30,020 nt of DNA from JAWUWD01 sp034112085. Lineage in GTDB: Bacteria > Bacteroidota > Bacteroidia > Cytophagales > Cyclobacteriaceae. The notes under the pieces were generated by a model. It had not been told where the DNA came from. It ran no database searches and saw only the letters and a program-made list of their open reading frames with translations. Every line of letters starts with the position of its first letter. Positions within the stretch are counted from its first letter, which is position 1. The stretch lies in assembly GCA_034112085.1 (NCBI GenBank), contig JAWUWD010000134.1, positions 1 to 30,020 of the forward strand, in the 5' to 3' direction. The translations under genes and the position numbers were made by a program. Of this stretch, positions 7,455 through 15,505 are shown piece after piece.

Positions 7455-8303
7455 ATGAACAAGATCATCAATGTATCAATAGATGTCAATCTCAGTGCTA
7501 AAAAGACATTCGAGATGTTTGTCAATAGTGAAGAAACAGAGAAATGGCTTTGTGAGAAGGCCATTATAGAACCCAAAGTAGGGGGTAAATATGAAATATA
7601 TAGTGACTCGGATAAAGATGATAATACTCAAGGGTGTAAGGTGCTGGCAATTGACAAAAGAAAGTACTTATCTATAGAATGGAAAGGACCTAAGCAGTTT
7701 GCTGAACTGATGAATGTTGAGAATGAGATAACCCAGGTGAGTATTCTCTTTCATGCCAAAGGAAGATTTACGCAAGTCACAGTAATTCATTCAGGATGGA
7801 AGTCAGGCGCAGAAGAAGCCATCACCTATTTTCAAAAAGCTTGGGAAGGAGCATTGTCTAAATTACAATCAACGGTAACCTTAAATGAAGAGGTAGCCCC
7901 AATGGGTGTAACTGGGCTTGGAGGAACATTCTTCAAATCTAAAGACCCAGAAAAACTTAAGGCATGGTACGATGAGCACCTTGGGTTTAAGACGGATAAA
8001 TATGGCCACGCATTTAGGTGGGTACAATGGCAAGACACGCAAAAGAGCGCATCCACGCAGTGGAGCGTAATGCCTGAGGACACCAAGTATTTTAGTCCGA
8101 GTGACAAGCCGTATATGCTCAATTATCGGGTAGGAAATTTAGTTAAGCTACTAAAGAAACTTAAAGACGATGGGGTGCAAATAGCCGGAGAGATGGAGGA
8201 ATATGACTATGGAAAGTTTGCGTGGGTGGTCGACCCAGAGGGCAATAAGATAGAGCTATGGGAGCCGGTGGATGAGGTGTTTGATGAATATTATGAAGAC
8301 TGA
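7455..8303 (+). CDS. Fusion of an SRPBCC (AHSA1-like) domain and a VOC (glyoxalase-like) domain
   Basis: 282 residues from ATG 7455 (MNKIINVSIDVN); the frame is open to a TTG at 7425, but the ATG starts exactly at the domain. Residues 1-140 look like an AHSA1/START-type SRPBCC fold: 'AKKTFEMFVNSEETEKWLC', 'PKVGGKYEIYSD', 'LSIEWKGP', 'TQVTVIHSGWKSG' and a long C-terminal helix. Residues 150-270 look like a VOC domain: 'GLGGTFFKSKDPEKLKAWY', 'HLGFKT', and the ending 'GKFAWVVDPEGNKIELWEP' with the usual metal-ligand Glu. No substrate is evident; both folds serve small-molecule binding or catalysis. No signal peptide. It stands alone, with about 215 bp of noncoding DNA before it and 120 bp after. 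Confidence 0.8.
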   Translation: MNKIINVSIDVNLSAKKTFEMFVNSEETEKWLCEKAIIEPKVGGKYEIYSDSDKDDNTQGCKVLAIDKRKYLSIEWKGPKQFAELMNVENEITQVSILFHAKGRFTQVTVIHSGWKSGAEEAITYFQKAWEGALSKLQSTVTLNEEVAPMGVTGLGGTFFKSKDPEKLKAWYDEHLGFKTDKYGHAFRWVQWQDTQKSASTQWSVMPEDTKYFSPSDKPYMLNYRVGNLVKLLKKLKDDGVQIAGEMEEYDYGKFAWVVDPEGNKIELWEPVDEVFDEYYED

Positions 8304-8423
8304 TTTATGAAGACTTCAGTATCTCATATATTTTAATGCGAAGCGCTGATTTGAACTAATAAGATCGTCAAAGGATGATTGGATTAATTATTCCCTAATG
8401 CCTATTTTCACTAAATTTATGTT

Positions 8424-9257
8424 ATGAAAAATTCACTCTCTATTTTACTTTGCTTTACCATTGGATTTTCTGTCTATGCACAAGACAAGATCTACAAAAA
8501 GGACAAAACAATCATCAGTTGTAAAGTTGTAGATGTTGGACTCAATGAAGTCAAATATTTGGAATCAGCATCAGATGATGGGCCTACTATCTCTATTGCT
8601 GTTGATGAGTTGATCAAAGTAGTCCTAAGCAGCGGAAAAGTAATTGAATTTAAAAATCCGCTAACTGATCCTAACTCATATTTGGATAATAAAAAGAATG
8701 CGATTAAGATTCATTTTATGTCTCCATTAGGGGAACACTTGTCGTTTTCTTATGAGAAAAGCCTAAAGCCAGGGAGGAGTTTTGAATCTACATTCGGACT
8801 TATAGGAGTTGGTTTCAATACTAATATCGAGAGTAAGAGTAGTGGTGTGACATTCTCTGGAGGTTATAAATTCATGAAAACGCCAGACTTTTATTCTCAA
8901 AGGTATAAGTATGCACATATCCTCAAGGGATCATATGTCAAACCTGAATTGGCTTTCTCGATATATACGAACGAAAGGAATAATTTTTTCTTTAACCCAC
9001 AAAATCCTCAACTAGGAGTGATAAAACAAGATATAGTGGCCGGAGCCGTTCTTATCAATATAGGTAAGCAAGTGGTGTATGACGATTTCTTTGTGGTAGA
9101 TTATTCTGTTGGTTTGGGTTATGGATTTAGCAATCAAGAAAGAATAGAATTTGATGAGTCCGGTGATTTTAGACCAAATCACTACGGATTCTTATTGGGA
9201 GGGAATAGTTTTCCTGTAGCGTTTTCTGCTAAAATTAAGATTGGTTTGCTGTGGTAG
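8424..9257 (+). CDS. Secreted hypothetical protein, probable outer-membrane beta-barrel
   Basis: 277 residues. A signal peptide (MKNSLSILLCFTIGFSVYAQ) is followed by a short N-terminal domain with 'DKTIISCKVVDVGLNEVKYLE', a pattern common in Bacteroidota envelope proteins that start with a small beta domain. The second half (about 90-277) alternates hydrophobic and polar residues in strand-like stretches, is rich in Gly, Tyr and Phe and ends in a strand, IKIGLLW, with a terminal aromatic residue, as barrel proteins do. No enzyme motif is seen. It is not recognised as a named family. Confidence 0.65.
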   Translation: MKNSLSILLCFTIGFSVYAQDKIYKKDKTIISCKVVDVGLNEVKYLESASDDGPTISIAVDELIKVVLSSGKVIEFKNPLTDPNSYLDNKKNAIKIHFMSPLGEHLSFSYEKSLKPGRSFESTFGLIGVGFNTNIESKSSGVTFSGGYKFMKTPDFYSQRYKYAHILKGSYVKPELAFSIYTNERNNFFFNPQNPQLGVIKQDIVAGAVLINIGKQVVYDDFFVVDYSVGLGYGFSNQERIEFDESGDFRPNHYGFLLGGNSFPVAFSAKIKIGLLW

Positions 9258-9343
9258 TGGATGACGACTACCTCTTTGATTACATTTCCTTGGTGTTATT
9301 TTTTCAGCAGTAACGAACTTATTAGGTATATTGATGGAACGTT

Positions 9344-10414
9344 TTGGTAAAAATATGTAATCTATTGGTCTCAGAAGTCACTTCATTATTAGTCAGTATT
9401 TCAAGAGTGTTTCTTTGTGTTACAGTCCTAAACATATGTTGTAACACATCTTATGGACAATACGATAAAAGCAAGGATGAGACTAGTCCCATCCTTGAAG
9501 CATCTCTTAGATATAAACCTCGTCCAAAATTCATAGAATTTGAATTTGAGGTGCTCAATAATTTCGGTGTAGAGTCAAAGTCCAAACTAGTAGGGGATGC
9601 TGAAGCCGAAATCAATCAAAATCTTATTCGACAAGCTAAGATTAAATTTCCTGTAATCTTAAAAGATAAAGTGACCTTAATCGGTGGATTAGGCTATAGG
9701 CATGAACAGTTCTTATTTGGAGAAGTTTCAGAACCTGGCTATCCACTTTATGTTAGATTCGAAGATAAGCCACTCAAAAGGGTGTCATCTAGTTTTTTCT
9801 TAAGGAAAGAACTTGAGGGAGATAAGTTCTTCTTGGCCTATCTGAACAACTCATTGAATAGTGATGAGATTCAGTTCAAAAATATCCTCAACCAATTAAA
9901 ATCATCTATAGCGCTGACTATTGGTCGTGAAAAGGGACTTCATAAAGAAGTTGGGTATGGACTTTCATTTGGTTATGATCTAGGTCAGCCGCTTATTTTA
10001 CCCGTGTTTTTTTATAAGAACGCCTTTAGTCTTCATTGGGGGCTTGAAATGTTGCTGCCTAAACAAGTTAAATTGAGATATTCACCTGCTCAAAAGACTC
10101 ACTTATACCTTATCACACAATTGCAGGGAGCCAGTTACCATATACAGGATGAAGTATTACCCGGGTTCTCACAATTGGAATTTCGTAGGTCTTCGGCTAG
10201 ACTGAGTTTAAGATTGGAAAGAGAAATTCATGATTGGCTTTGGTTCGGTGCTATGGTAGGATATCGAGAGCCACTGAATATATTCCTTTCAGAACCAGGC
10301 GAGAACAGGTCTAATAGCATCATTACCATCAATGCTCAGGGAACCTATTACACCAACATCTCAATATTTATTGTGCCACCCGCCAAACTTCTCAAGAGAG
10401 CTAAAGGAAGGTAA
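9344..10414 (+). CDS. Probable outer-membrane protein, DUF6268-like
   Basis: Up to 356 residues. A hydrophobic segment ending 'NTSYGQYDKS' near residue 40 looks like a signal peptide cut before QYDK. The remainder has barrel-like strands ('LIGGLGYRHEQF', 'YGLSFGYDLGQP', 'SLHWGLEMLLPKQVKLRYSP', 'AMVGYREPLN'), which recalls DUF6268-type proteins. No ATG exists in frame at the 5' end: the candidates are TTG 9344 and TTG 9365. An out-of-frame mini-ORF, ATG 9334 to TAA 9360, overlaps this start. Either a rare TTG start, or a frameshift joining that ATG to this frame, would explain it. The start is therefore unsure; the frame is not. Confidence 0.65.
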   Translation: MVKICNLLVSEVTSLLVSISRVFLCVTVLNICCNTSYGQYDKSKDETSPILEASLRYKPRPKFIEFEFEVLNNFGVESKSKLVGDAEAEINQNLIRQAKIKFPVILKDKVTLIGGLGYRHEQFLFGEVSEPGYPLYVRFEDKPLKRVSSSFFLRKELEGDKFFLAYLNNSLNSDEIQFKNILNQLKSSIALTIGREKGLHKEVGYGLSFGYDLGQPLILPVFFYKNAFSLHWGLEMLLPKQVKLRYSPAQKTHLYLITQLQGASYHIQDEVLPGFSQLEFRRSSARLSLRLEREIHDWLWFGAMVGYREPLNIFLSEPGENRSNSIITINAQGTYYTNISIFIVPPAKLLKRAKGR

Positions 10415-10442
10415 TCATAGTGTGTGCGGCTAAGAACGTTGC

Positions 10443-10841
10443 TTATTTGGAAGAATATCCAACTTTTGAATGGCTAATCACCCACTGCTCTGCTTTATCA
10501 AAATCTAAGAATACCTTACTCTGGTAACCTCTCTTCAGGCATATTGATTCCCAAAATTTAGCGAGCTCAAGCCCATCTTCATTCACTACAGCGGTGATTG
10601 ATATACCACTAAATGACGGAAAGTCTTTTTCATAGACTTTGACCAAATTGAAGGCCTCTGACATATTTAAGTCATAGCTCAAATTTCTATGATCTAGCAG
10701 GACATGTTTTACCCCATATTCTTTAGCGGCCTCATTGACCATGTGTGTTCCTTGAATCATCAGATTGAAGTCATCACACTTTCCATTAGCTGTGAGTATT
10801 ACATAACCCTCTTTTGTCTCTATGGTTGGAATGATAGTCAC
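10443..10841 (-). CDS. SpoIIAA/STAS-like small protein
   Basis: 132 residues, soluble, with no signal peptide. The alternation of strands and helices ('GYVILTANGKCDDF', 'AAKEYGVKHVLLDHRNLS', 'GISITAVVNEDG', 'FLDFDKAEQWVIS') resembles the SpoIIAA-like/STAS fold seen in many small Bacteroidota proteins, in which a Leu-Leu-Asp strand is followed by a helix. No partner kinase or phosphatase is near. Function unknown. It converges with the gene ending at 10414 with only 28 bp between the stops. Confidence 0.55.
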   Translation of the reverse strand: MTIIPTIETKEGYVILTANGKCDDFNLMIQGTHMVNEAAKEYGVKHVLLDHRNLSYDLNMSEAFNLVKVYEKDFPSFSGISITAVVNEDGLELAKFWESICLKRGYQSKVFLDFDKAEQWVISHSKVGYSSK

Positions 10842-10907
10842 TATGCTTCAATATAATAATTAAACACTAGAAATGACTGATGCAAGAATATGAAATTAAC
10901 AGATGAT

Positions 10908-11855
10908 TTAAGATTTGATAACTCCTTTTCTTTTGAGTTCTTCCACAGTCTCAGCAGTGGTCTTCCAGCGCTCATGCATCCATACCCATTGATCATAGGC
11001 ATCACGTACATATTCTTCTATGATCTTGCTAAACTTCTTGGTGTTTTCTAAGAGATCTGATTTTTGATCATCTGTCCTAATCAGTTTCACTTCTGGCTTG
11101 ATGGTAAACTGATGCTTGTTGTTAGGCAATCGCTTCATCGACATGGGGACTACGGCAGCTTCTGTGTCTAATGCGAGTAGAGCAGCACCTATTGGTGTAT
11201 AGGCCGGAGTTCCCATAAAGTCAACAAAGACGCTTTTGACTTTGGTGTCCTGATCTATCATGATAATCAGACAATCTCCAGAGTTCAATGCTTCGATTAA
11301 AAGAGGATAAGTTTTTCCTCGGCTGAGGTTTTTTAATCCACGACTTTTACGAAATCCAATGATCATGTCATTGAGCTGCTTATTCTTAAGGGCTTTGCTG
11401 ACGGCTGTCGTCTCATAACCTAAGATAGAAGGAGTGATGGCAGAGAACTCCCAAGAACCCGTATGATTGATTAAGCATATGACGCCTTTCCCTCGATCGT
11501 AGGCCTTCTTGAGATGCTCTTCTCCTTCGATATCTACAAACTCTTTATATTGCTCTCTGTTTTTGACTTTAAGTGCTAGTAAGTAGTCAGCACCATTTTT
11601 CGCTTGATGAACAAATACATTGCGAGCCATGCGCTTGAGTTCTTCGTCAGACTTCTCATGGCCATAAGCGATTTTTAAATTATCGAAGGTCTTGCGCTGT
11701 TCCTTTTTCAATAGGGAGTAAGCCAAGCTTCCCAATCTTCCATAAAACCATAACGCCCATGTCCGAGGAAATAGGCGTGTAGTAAAAATTAGTAACTTCG
11801 CTAGACCAACGAGTAGAGGGTACTTGATACTTCTTTTAAGTTCCTTCCAAGTCAT
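10908..11855 (-). CDS. Lysophospholipid/lipid A acyltransferase (LpxL/HtrB family)
   Basis: 315 residues. The N-terminal hydrophobic segment (about 12-30) anchors it in the inner membrane. The acyltransferase motif is NHTGSWE (H131 ... E136), the H-x4-D/E type used by LpxL/HtrB proteins. Later motifs include 'MIDQDTKVKSVFVDFMG' and the typical ending 'QWVWMHERWK'. Such enzymes add a late acyl chain to lipid A, although Bacteroidota homologues may act on other lipids. It starts 1 bp after the stop of the OsmC gene, so the two are almost certainly co-transcribed. Confidence 0.9.
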   Translation of the reverse strand: MTWKELKRSIKYPLLVGLAKLLIFTTRLFPRTWALWFYGRLGSLAYSLLKKEQRKTFDNLKIAYGHEKSDEELKRMARNVFVHQAKNGADYLLALKVKNREQYKEFVDIEGEEHLKKAYDRGKGVICLINHTGSWEFSAITPSILGYETTAVSKALKNKQLNDMIIGFRKSRGLKNLSRGKTYPLLIEALNSGDCLIIMIDQDTKVKSVFVDFMGTPAYTPIGAALLALDTEAAVVPMSMKRLPNNKHQFTIKPEVKLIRTDDQKSDLLENTKKFSKIIEEYVRDAYDQWVWMHERWKTTAETVEELKRKGVIKS

Positions 11856-11856
11856 T

Positions 11857-12261
11857 TTATGCAGTCTTCACTTCTGTTTCAAATGTGAGGTTAGCCTTCA
11901 AGGAATCCGCTACAGAACAATAACCATCTATGGTGATCTGAATGATCTTCTGGAGCTCCTCTGATGTCACGTCTGGAGAAGTAAGAATATATTTATGGTG
12001 GACATCAGTCAACCCTTTAGGATTAGTATCTCTTCTGACAGCGTTCGTTTCAATGACTAAATCTACCAAATTTTTACGCTTTTTCTTGATAATCAGTGCG
12101 ATCTCTACCGCTACGCAACTGGCAAGAGCAGATAACAATAACTCTACAGGAGATTGCCCAGCCTTCTCATCATTTGGACTCATGTCAACACGAACAACGT
12201 TTCCATTTTCGTTGGTGCCTTCGTAGACATAATCAGATATATATCGCGTAGTTGATTTCAT
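11857..12261 (-). CDS. OsmC/Ohr family peroxiredoxin-like protein
   Basis: 134 residues from ATG 12261 (MKSTTRYISDYVYEG). The frame is open upstream to 12327, but that extension would overlap a promoter-like box (12289-12296). Both redox cysteines of the family are present: 'ALASCVAVEIALI' and 'DGYCSVADSL'. The length is typical of OsmC. Family members reduce organic hydroperoxides in the cytoplasm using the two cysteines. It is the first gene of an operon with the acyltransferase. Confidence 0.9.
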   Translation of the reverse strand: MKSTTRYISDYVYEGTNENGNVVRVDMSPNDEKAGQSPVELLLSALASCVAVEIALIIKKKRKNLVDLVIETNAVRRDTNPKGLTDVHHKYILTSPDVTSEELQKIIQITIDGYCSVADSLKANLTFETEVKTA

Positions 12262-12288
12262 AAGATTGACTTTTGATAAGTGAGATAA

Positions 12289-12296
12289 CAAAGCTA
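12289..12296 (-). promoter_or_regulatory. Bacteroidota -7 box (TAGCTTTG) for the OsmC operon
   Basis: An exact TAnnTTTG match on the minus strand, 28 bp upstream of ATG 12261. A TTTC at about 12313-12316 could be a weak -33 element. It supports the inner start for OsmC. Confidence 0.5.
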
Positions 12297-12433
12297 TAAG
12301 AATTCTGAAAAAGAAATAGCTAAACATCTCAAAGACATAGATGATTTATGTCATTCTCCATGGTAAAAAATATTTTAGTTAATACGTTTACGTAATTAAT
12401 ACTTTATATAAGTGAGTAATCAATAGTAGCCTT

Positions 12434-12907
12434 ATGGAAGAAGTGAAGATCGTAGATTATCAACCAAAATTTGCAAAGAATTTTAAAGACCTCAATATCG
12501 AATGGTTAGAGAAGTACTTCTATGTGGAGGATTATGATCAAGAAGTATTGAGTAATCCACAGAAATATATCCTTGATAAAGGAGGTGCCATCTATTTTGC
12601 ATTATTGGCAGGTGAGGTGGTGGGTACCTGCGCTCTAATGCAGCCTCAGCCTGGGAAATATGAGCTAACTAAGATGGCCGTGACTCAAAAGGCACAAGGA
12701 AAACAAGCTGGCAAGAAATTGGCATTGAAAATCATTGAAAAAGCTAGAGAAATGGGACTTGAAATGATATTTCTAGAATCCAACAAAGCCCTTACCGTTG
12801 CATTGACACTTTATGAAAAACTAGGATTCGAGTATATGGACAAGGATGGCAGTAAGTCAGTTTACGAGCGTGCCAATGTGTATATGGAGTTGTCATTGCG
12901 AAAATAG
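12434..12907 (+). CDS. GNAT family N-acetyltransferase
   Basis: 157 residues covering one GNAT fold. Motif A is 'LTKMAVTQKAQGKQAGKKL' near residues 73-91, with the Q-x-x-G-K-x-G/A acetyl-CoA loop, and motif B is 'FLESNKALTVALTLYEKLGF' near 116-135. Family members transfer an acetyl group from acetyl-CoA to an amine. The substrate is unknown. It is separated from the next plus-strand gene by a long inverted repeat (12913-12972). Confidence 0.88.
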   Translation: MEEVKIVDYQPKFAKNFKDLNIEWLEKYFYVEDYDQEVLSNPQKYILDKGGAIYFALLAGEVVGTCALMQPQPGKYELTKMAVTQKAQGKQAGKKLALKIIEKAREMGLEMIFLESNKALTVALTLYEKLGFEYMDKDGSKSVYERANVYMELSLRK

Positions 12908-12912
12908 TTACG

Positions 12913-12972
12913 CAGTTACTCAGTTCGTTAGTTTTATAACTAATAACTATCAACTAAAGAACTGAACAACTG
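12913..12972. repeat. Long imperfect inverted repeat between GNAT and methyltransferase genes
   Basis: The outer arm cagttactcagttc (12913-12926) pairs with gaactgaacaactg (12959-12972), and the inner part pairs 'gttagtt' with 'aactaat'. It ends 18 bp before the ATG at 12991. It could terminate, stabilise RNA, or be a dispersed repeat. Confidence 0.6.
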
Positions 12973-12990
12973 AATTAGTACCTTGCGTCC

Positions 12991-14145
12991 ATGGACGAAC
13001 AGGAAATATTTTTGACCCTCATTCAAGAGAGTATTGATCGCAATGAGTTTGTGAAAATCACGATAAGCAAACCCGCATTTCCCAGCAATGACTTGGTCAA
13101 TGTCTATGGGAAAAAAGTGATGCTTAAGGACAAACCTAACTTGTCTTTGAACTACCGGTACAAGACCAATGATCAGGTGAAGAATTTTTCAGCAGAGATA
13201 GGGATTAAGGAAATAGATGCTGTACTGCAAGACCTCAGAAATGCAGTTCTATTCACCACAAAGTCAGATTATACTTTTCAAAAGTCTAAAAAAGGAAAAG
13301 GACATATCAGTCGTCAAAAAGCAAGCTTCAAAGATATCCCTGAAGAGACGCATGATCGAACCAAGCAAAAACGAGCAGAAAAGACCAGCGACTACTTGCA
13401 ATTACTTGGTGTAACAGATAAGGAAGGAAAGGTTATTCCTAAGATGGCTGACAAATATCGTCAGATTAATAAATACTTGGAGGTGATGGAAGGACTGATC
13501 AAGTCCACCACTTTGCCTAATCAGGTCAACATCGTAGATATGGGGTCGGGGAAGGGATATCTCACATTTGCTTTGTATGACTACTTATCCAATAAACTCA
13601 ATCTATCAGTCAAAGTAACTGGCATAGAGCTCAGACAAGAATTGGTTGACTACTGCAATGATGTAGCTAAGAAAGCGGGATTCGAACATTTGACATTTGC
13701 CTGTCAACGGATAGAGACTTTTGACAATGATCAGATTGATATTTTGATTGCTCTGCATGCATGTGATACTGCCACTGACGATGCCATCCATAAAGGAATT
13801 GTGTCTGACTCAGCACTGATTATCTGCGCGCCATGTTGTCACAAACAGATCAGGCAACAACTCAAAGGTAAGGAGCAAACAGACCCAATTTTGAAGTATG
13901 GAATTTTCAAAGAGCGTCAATACGAAATGGTGACAGATACCATCCGTGCATTGATCATGGAGAAGAAACAATACCAGACCAAGATCTTCGAATTTGTATC
14001 CAATGAGCATACACGCAAAAACGTCCTACTAGTAGGAGCGAAGACAGATAAAACCACTGATGAAGCATCGATCGATGAGAAAATAGATCAGCTGAAACAG
14101 GCCTATGGGATTGAAGAGCATTACTTAGAAGGAGTATTGAAGTAA
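12991..14145 (+). CDS. SAM-dependent methyltransferase, Methyltransf_32-like
   Basis: 384 residues. An N-terminal domain (1-150) is rich in basic residues ('KSKKGKGHISRQK', 'RTKQKRAEKTSDYLQLLGV') and may bind RNA. The catalytic part starts with the SAM-binding motif 'VDMGSGKGYLTFALYDYL' near 182, followed by 'GIELRQELVDYC', 'LIALHACDTATDDAI' and 'CAPCCHKQIR'. The last two are characteristic of the Methyltransf_32 group, which includes eukaryotic METTL25/RRNAD1-like proteins. The substrate is unknown; nucleic acid is a fair guess. Its stop codon TAA abuts the ATG of the next gene, so translation is probably coupled. Confidence 0.85.
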   Translation: MDEQEIFLTLIQESIDRNEFVKITISKPAFPSNDLVNVYGKKVMLKDKPNLSLNYRYKTNDQVKNFSAEIGIKEIDAVLQDLRNAVLFTTKSDYTFQKSKKGKGHISRQKASFKDIPEETHDRTKQKRAEKTSDYLQLLGVTDKEGKVIPKMADKYRQINKYLEVMEGLIKSTTLPNQVNIVDMGSGKGYLTFALYDYLSNKLNLSVKVTGIELRQELVDYCNDVAKKAGFEHLTFACQRIETFDNDQIDILIALHACDTATDDAIHKGIVSDSALIICAPCCHKQIRQQLKGKEQTDPILKYGIFKERQYEMVTDTIRALIMEKKQYQTKIFEFVSNEHTRKNVLLVGAKTDKTTDEASIDEKIDQLKQAYGIEEHYLEGVLK

Positions 14146-14670
14146 ATGAATGATAAGCAATACTTTGTAAGAGAAGCTAGAATCAACGAGTTCCAAAAGG
14201 TAGGGGAGTTGATGGTTTCGGTATATTCACAGTTGGAAGGTTTTTTTTCTGTGGAAGAAAATCCTGAATATTATAATAAACTTATCAATGTAGGAGAGTT
14301 AACCATCAAGCCAAAAGTGAAATTGCTTGTTGCTGTTTCAGCAGATGATGCAATAGCTGGAGGAGTCGTTTATTTCGGAGATATGAAAGACTATGGAGCC
14401 TTTCAAACATTTTCTCAAGAAAAGAATGCAGCAGGATTTAGATTGTTGGCAGTCGATCCGACCATTAGGAGTAAAGGCATAGGTAAGCTGCTCATCAATA
14501 GCTGTATTCAATTAGCCATTGAAGATAATAAAAGACAAGTGATTATACACTCTACCAATGCCATGAAAATAGCCTGGGCTATGTACGAGAAGATGGGATT
14601 TGTCAGGTCAGAAAATTTAGACTTTTCAAAAGATGACTTTCCTGTTTTTGGATTTAGGTTGGAATTATAA
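14146..14670 (+). CDS. GNAT family N-acetyltransferase
   Basis: 174 residues. The acetyl-CoA motif 'RLLAVDPTIRSKGIGKLLI' lies near 103-121 and 'HSTNAMKIAWAMYEKMGF' near 135-152. The N-terminal half (25-60) is a longer variable segment before the sheet. The ATG directly follows the stop of the methyltransferase gene, with no intergenic base, and the next gene begins 5 bp after its stop, so the three form one transcription unit. Substrate unknown. It may modify or regulate a neighbouring product, but this is only a guess from position. Confidence 0.88.
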   Translation: MNDKQYFVREARINEFQKVGELMVSVYSQLEGFFSVEENPEYYNKLINVGELTIKPKVKLLVAVSADDAIAGGVVYFGDMKDYGAFQTFSQEKNAAGFRLLAVDPTIRSKGIGKLLINSCIQLAIEDNKRQVIIHSTNAMKIAWAMYEKMGFVRSENLDFSKDDFPVFGFRLEL

Positions 14671-14675
14671 TTAAC

Positions 14676-15476
14676 ATGCTATTGACTCAACCAATATCTT
14701 CTGAAGATAACTTCTTCACCCCATTCCCCAAATCTGTAGATGTTTCTAATCTACCAGAGCGGTTTACTTTTCCATTTGATTATAAGCCACATCCGCTATG
14801 CATAGCTGCATCGGAAGAACTTCAGCAATACCTCGAAAATACCCAATGGGAACATAACTTTGGGTTGGTTGAAGGTAAAGAGGGACAGATCATCGGGAAG
14901 ATGTTTGGTGTCTTAGTGGTGAAAACAATCAATAATGAAGTAGGTTATTTGTCAGCATTTTCTGGAAAAATAGGAGGAGGCTATCATTATCCTAAGCTCA
15001 TCCCACCAGTATATGATGGCCTGAAAGCCGGTAGTTTCCTCAATAATGGTATGGAGGAGCTGACTCGGATCAACCAAAAGATCAAGTCACTGGAAGAAGC
15101 AGGTTACACTGATAAAGAAATTGAACAACTCAAGGTCTTTAGAAAGGAGCATTCCACAGCACTTCAAGAAAGAATATTTGACCAGTATAGGTTTTTGAAT
15201 ATAGCCGGAGATGAGAAGAGTTTGAGAGATATCTTTAGAGATGTCCGAGATCAAAAACCACCCGGTGGAGCGGGAGAGTGCGCCTTACCGAAATTACTAC
15301 AGTATGCATTTATGCATAAAATGAAGCCATTGGCTATGGCTGAATTCTGGTGGGGAAAATCACCCAAATCAAATTACTGGAAACACAAAGACTATTACCC
15401 AGCGTGTAATGAAAAATGTGAGCCTATATTGGGACATATGCTGGAGGGAATGGAAATGGATGAAAAATCACTTTAG
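14676..15476 (+). CDS. Stand-alone N-terminal domain of an RluA-type pseudouridine synthase
   Basis: 266 residues. The sequence follows the long N-terminal extension found in ~550-residue RluA-family enzymes of Bacteroidota and Vibrio: 'NLPERFTFPFDYKPHPLC' near residue 25, 'GKMFGVLVV' with 'VGYLSAFSGKIGGGYHYP', a coiled-coil-like helix (about 126-160), 'RDQKPPGGAGECALPKLL' near 190, 'LAMAEFWWG', and 'YYPACNEKCEPILGHML'. It ends just after that point, where the catalytic pseudouridine synthase domain would begin; no HRLD motif exists here or directly downstream. The frame shows no break. The Cys pairs suggest metal binding. It lies third in a run with the methyltransferase and GNAT genes. Confidence 0.78.
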   Translation: MLLTQPISSEDNFFTPFPKSVDVSNLPERFTFPFDYKPHPLCIAASEELQQYLENTQWEHNFGLVEGKEGQIIGKMFGVLVVKTINNEVGYLSAFSGKIGGGYHYPKLIPPVYDGLKAGSFLNNGMEELTRINQKIKSLEEAGYTDKEIEQLKVFRKEHSTALQERIFDQYRFLNIAGDEKSLRDIFRDVRDQKPPGGAGECALPKLLQYAFMHKMKPLAMAEFWWGKSPKSNYWKHKDYYPACNEKCEPILGHMLEGMEMDEKSL

Positions 15477-15505
15477 AATATTCTTGTTAAGCCACCCTAA
15501 TAAAA

